A DNA stretch of 6,632 nt from an uncultured Lachnospiraceae bacterium (GTDB lineage Bacteria > Bacillota > Clostridia > Lachnospirales > Lachnospiraceae), in assembly GCA_946627575.1 (NCBI GenBank), contig CAMOVS010000074.1, forward strand, positions 1 through 6,632. The letters are read 5' to 3'. Shown here piece by piece: positions 5,989 to 6,632 of this stretch. The translations under genes and the position numbers were made by a program. Position 1 is the first letter of the stretch. Each line of letters starts with the position of its first letter. The notes under the pieces are model-generated. The model searched no databases. It was not told the origin of the DNA and saw only the letters and a list, made by a program, of their open reading frames with translations.

Positions 5989-6020
5989 CCTTTTTACGAC
6001 TGCCGCCGGGCTGACCTTAT

Positions 6021-6067
6021 AAGAAAAAGTGGATTCTATTAACCGTATGAAGATTAACAGAATCCAC
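6021..6067 (-). terminator. Intrinsic terminator of the BMC-domain gene
   Basis: GTGGATTCTATTAA (6029-6042) and its near-complement at 6054-6067 form a 14-bp stem with one A-C mismatch and an 11-base loop. On the minus strand the stem is followed at once by TTTTTCTT. It starts 34 bases past the BMC stop and isolates that gene from the thioesterase operon. It is a classic Rho-independent terminator. Confidence 0.9.
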
Positions 6068-6101
6068 CCATATTATAGTTATGATGTGATCAAGATTATC
6101 C

Positions 6102-6419
6102 TTAGATGAGACGGTTCTTCTTCTCCTTCTCTTCTGTGATAATCATCTTCATGGCCGTCTCAACAGCAGCCGTCTCACCAAAGAAAGCAAGCGTGGTAAT
6201 ATGATTTGGGCAGCTGCCCTGAATCTCTACCGGAAGAACGTTGCTTGTCTTGGCAACACGATCAGCATAATAAAGAATACCGGCAACGGAGGTTTGGAAG
6301 AGCCCTACGGCATCATATCTGCGCTCTTTCAGGTCTTCCTGCGATTCCTTGTTCATCTTGCGGAAGAACATCTTCATAACGTATCTTCCGGGATTATAGA
6401 TTATATGTGCCTCTCTCAT
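6102..6419 (-). CDS. Single BMC-domain (microcompartment shell-like) protein, GrpU-like pore
   Basis: This small protein (105 residues from the ATG at 6419) looks like a one-domain bacterial microcompartment (BMC) shell-type protein. Residues 35-95 follow the BMC pattern: YDAVGLFQT (compare A-G-hydrophobic-E-T), ADRVAKTSNV at 52-61 with the conserved lysine of the hexamer edge at 57, and GETAAVETAMKMI at 81-93 matching the usual G-D-V-A-A-V-x-A helix. BMC proteins normally tile into hexamers with a central pore lined by the loop G-S-G. Here that loop reads GSCPNH (68-73), placing a cysteine at the pore, reminiscent of the iron-sulfur-binding GrpU subgroup. The first 34 residues are an extra basic segment with no signal peptide. 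No other shell or encapsulated enzyme gene is in view. Possible starts are TTG 6434, ATG 6419 and ATG 6377 (the last with GGAAG 7 bases upstream); 6419 is my best guess. Domain call is likely; function is open. Confidence 0.75.
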   Translation of the reverse strand: MREAHIIYNPGRYVMKMFFRKMNKESQEDLKERRYDAVGLFQTSVAGILYYADRVAKTSNVLPVEIQGSCPNHITTLAFFGETAAVETAMKMIITEEKEKKNRLI

Positions 6420-6469
6420 AGATATATACCCCAATTCAATTCTTACGACGAATCTTCAGTTCTTGCTTT

Positions 6470-6498
6470 ATCATACCATAATCACGAACGGGAAACAA
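6470..6498 (-). promoter_or_regulatory. Promoter of the BMC-domain gene
   Basis: On the minus strand TTGTTT (plus 6493-6498) and TATGAT (6470-6475) are spaced exactly 17 bp, and TGG directly before TATGAT makes an extended -10. Transcription would start near 6463, about 44 bases ahead of the ATG at 6419. It lies downstream of the tRNA terminator, so the BMC gene is an independent single-gene unit. Confidence 0.75.
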
Positions 6499-6543
6499 TG
6501 CTTTTTTCTTGTACTAATCTATCATCTGCTTTCAATATAGAAC

Positions 6544-6575
6544 AACAAAAAAGAGCCACAAATGTGACTCTTTTT
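6544..6575 (-). terminator. Intrinsic terminator after tRNA-Gln
   Basis: A 13-bp near-perfect stem (6548-6560 with 6563-6575, one G-T pair) lies just past the tRNA 3' end. On the minus strand it reads AAAAAGAGTCACA, short loop, TGTGGCTCTTTTTTG, with a T-tract that continues into GTTGTT. It is nearly symmetric and would also work on the plus strand, though no plus-strand transcript is expected there. Confidence 0.88.
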
Positions 6576-6578
6576 AAA

Positions 6579-6632
6579 CAGCGCTACCAGGATTCGAACC
6601 TGGAAATGCCGGAATCAGAATCCGGTGCCTTA
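6579..6632 (-). tRNA. tRNA-Gln (anticodon CUG), 5' part cut by window edge
   Basis: The visible 54 bases give the 3' part of a tRNA on the minus strand. The anticodon arm is CCGGA-TTCTGAT-TCCGG, with anticodon CTG at 6616-6618, which reads the glutamine codon CAG. A short variable region (CATTT) follows, then the T arm CCAGG-TTCGAAT-CCTGG, the acceptor strand TAGCGCT and discriminator G at 6579. CCA is not encoded, as in many Clostridia, so it would be added after transcription. The D arm and 5' acceptor strand lie beyond the right edge; only TAAGGCA of the D-arm end is seen. CUG-type tRNA-Gln genes usually accompany a UUG one, which may lie upstream outside this window. Confidence 0.93.

Noticed and set aside
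5913..5990. Possible c-di-GMP (GEMM) riboswitch, suggested by GGGACGCAA on the minus strand
   Set aside because: Only this short piece resembles the class. The rest of the conserved core and the second paired arm are absent, and the spacing is wrong.
1..6632. CRISPR array, insertion sequence, prophage or toxin-antitoxin system
   Set aside because: I found no regularly spaced repeats, transposase or integrase, terminal inverted repeats with target duplications, or paired small toxin-antitoxin genes. The tRNA at the right edge shows no duplicated 3' end that would mark an integration site.

Overview
The window reads as chromosomal DNA from a low-to-mid GC Gram-positive anaerobe of the Clostridia, most likely a Lachnospiraceae gut bacterium. 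This rests on strong AGGAGG-type ribosome sites, sigma-A-like promoters, intrinsic terminators, a tRNA with no encoded CCA, and the protein families present (CvfB, a bacterial acyl-ACP thioesterase, a CPBP protease). The genus is inference. I see no transposase, phage gene, CRISPR array or rRNA.

Layout, left to right. (1) 34-606, minus: an unrecognised membrane-anchored coiled-coil protein. (2) 764-1708, minus: a sugar-nucleotidyltransferase-type enzyme. (3) 1709-2130: a 422-bp divergent intergenic region with a good promoter for the AraC gene and a probable one for the transferase. (4) 2131-2964, plus: an AraC-family regulator, the only plus-strand gene. (5) 2973-3025: a perfect 22-bp hairpin between convergent genes. 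(6) 5861 down to 3045, minus: a probable three-gene operon of acyl-ACP thioesterase, CvfB-like S1 RNA-binding protein and CPBP intramembrane protease. (7) 5862-6101: an intergenic stretch with a clear terminator and an odd structured GC-rich block that can encode a 17-23 residue peptide. (8) 6102-6419, minus: a small single-domain bacterial microcompartment (BMC) protein with its own promoter and terminator. (9) 6579 to the right edge, minus: a partial tRNA-Gln(CUG) with its terminator.

Most genes look like housekeeping or accessory chromosomal functions, not one dedicated system. The thioesterase operon joins fatty-acid release, RNA-linked regulation and membrane proteolysis, but a common pathway cannot be shown from sequence. 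The most unusual item is the lone BMC-domain protein: its predicted pore loop reads GSCPNH, which resembles the iron-sulfur-binding GrpU-type shell proteins, yet no other microcompartment gene is visible nearby.

Four coding starts were moved downstream of the longest open frame, mainly on the position of the Shine-Dalgarno site: 606, 2131, 4229 and 6419 (the last less certain).
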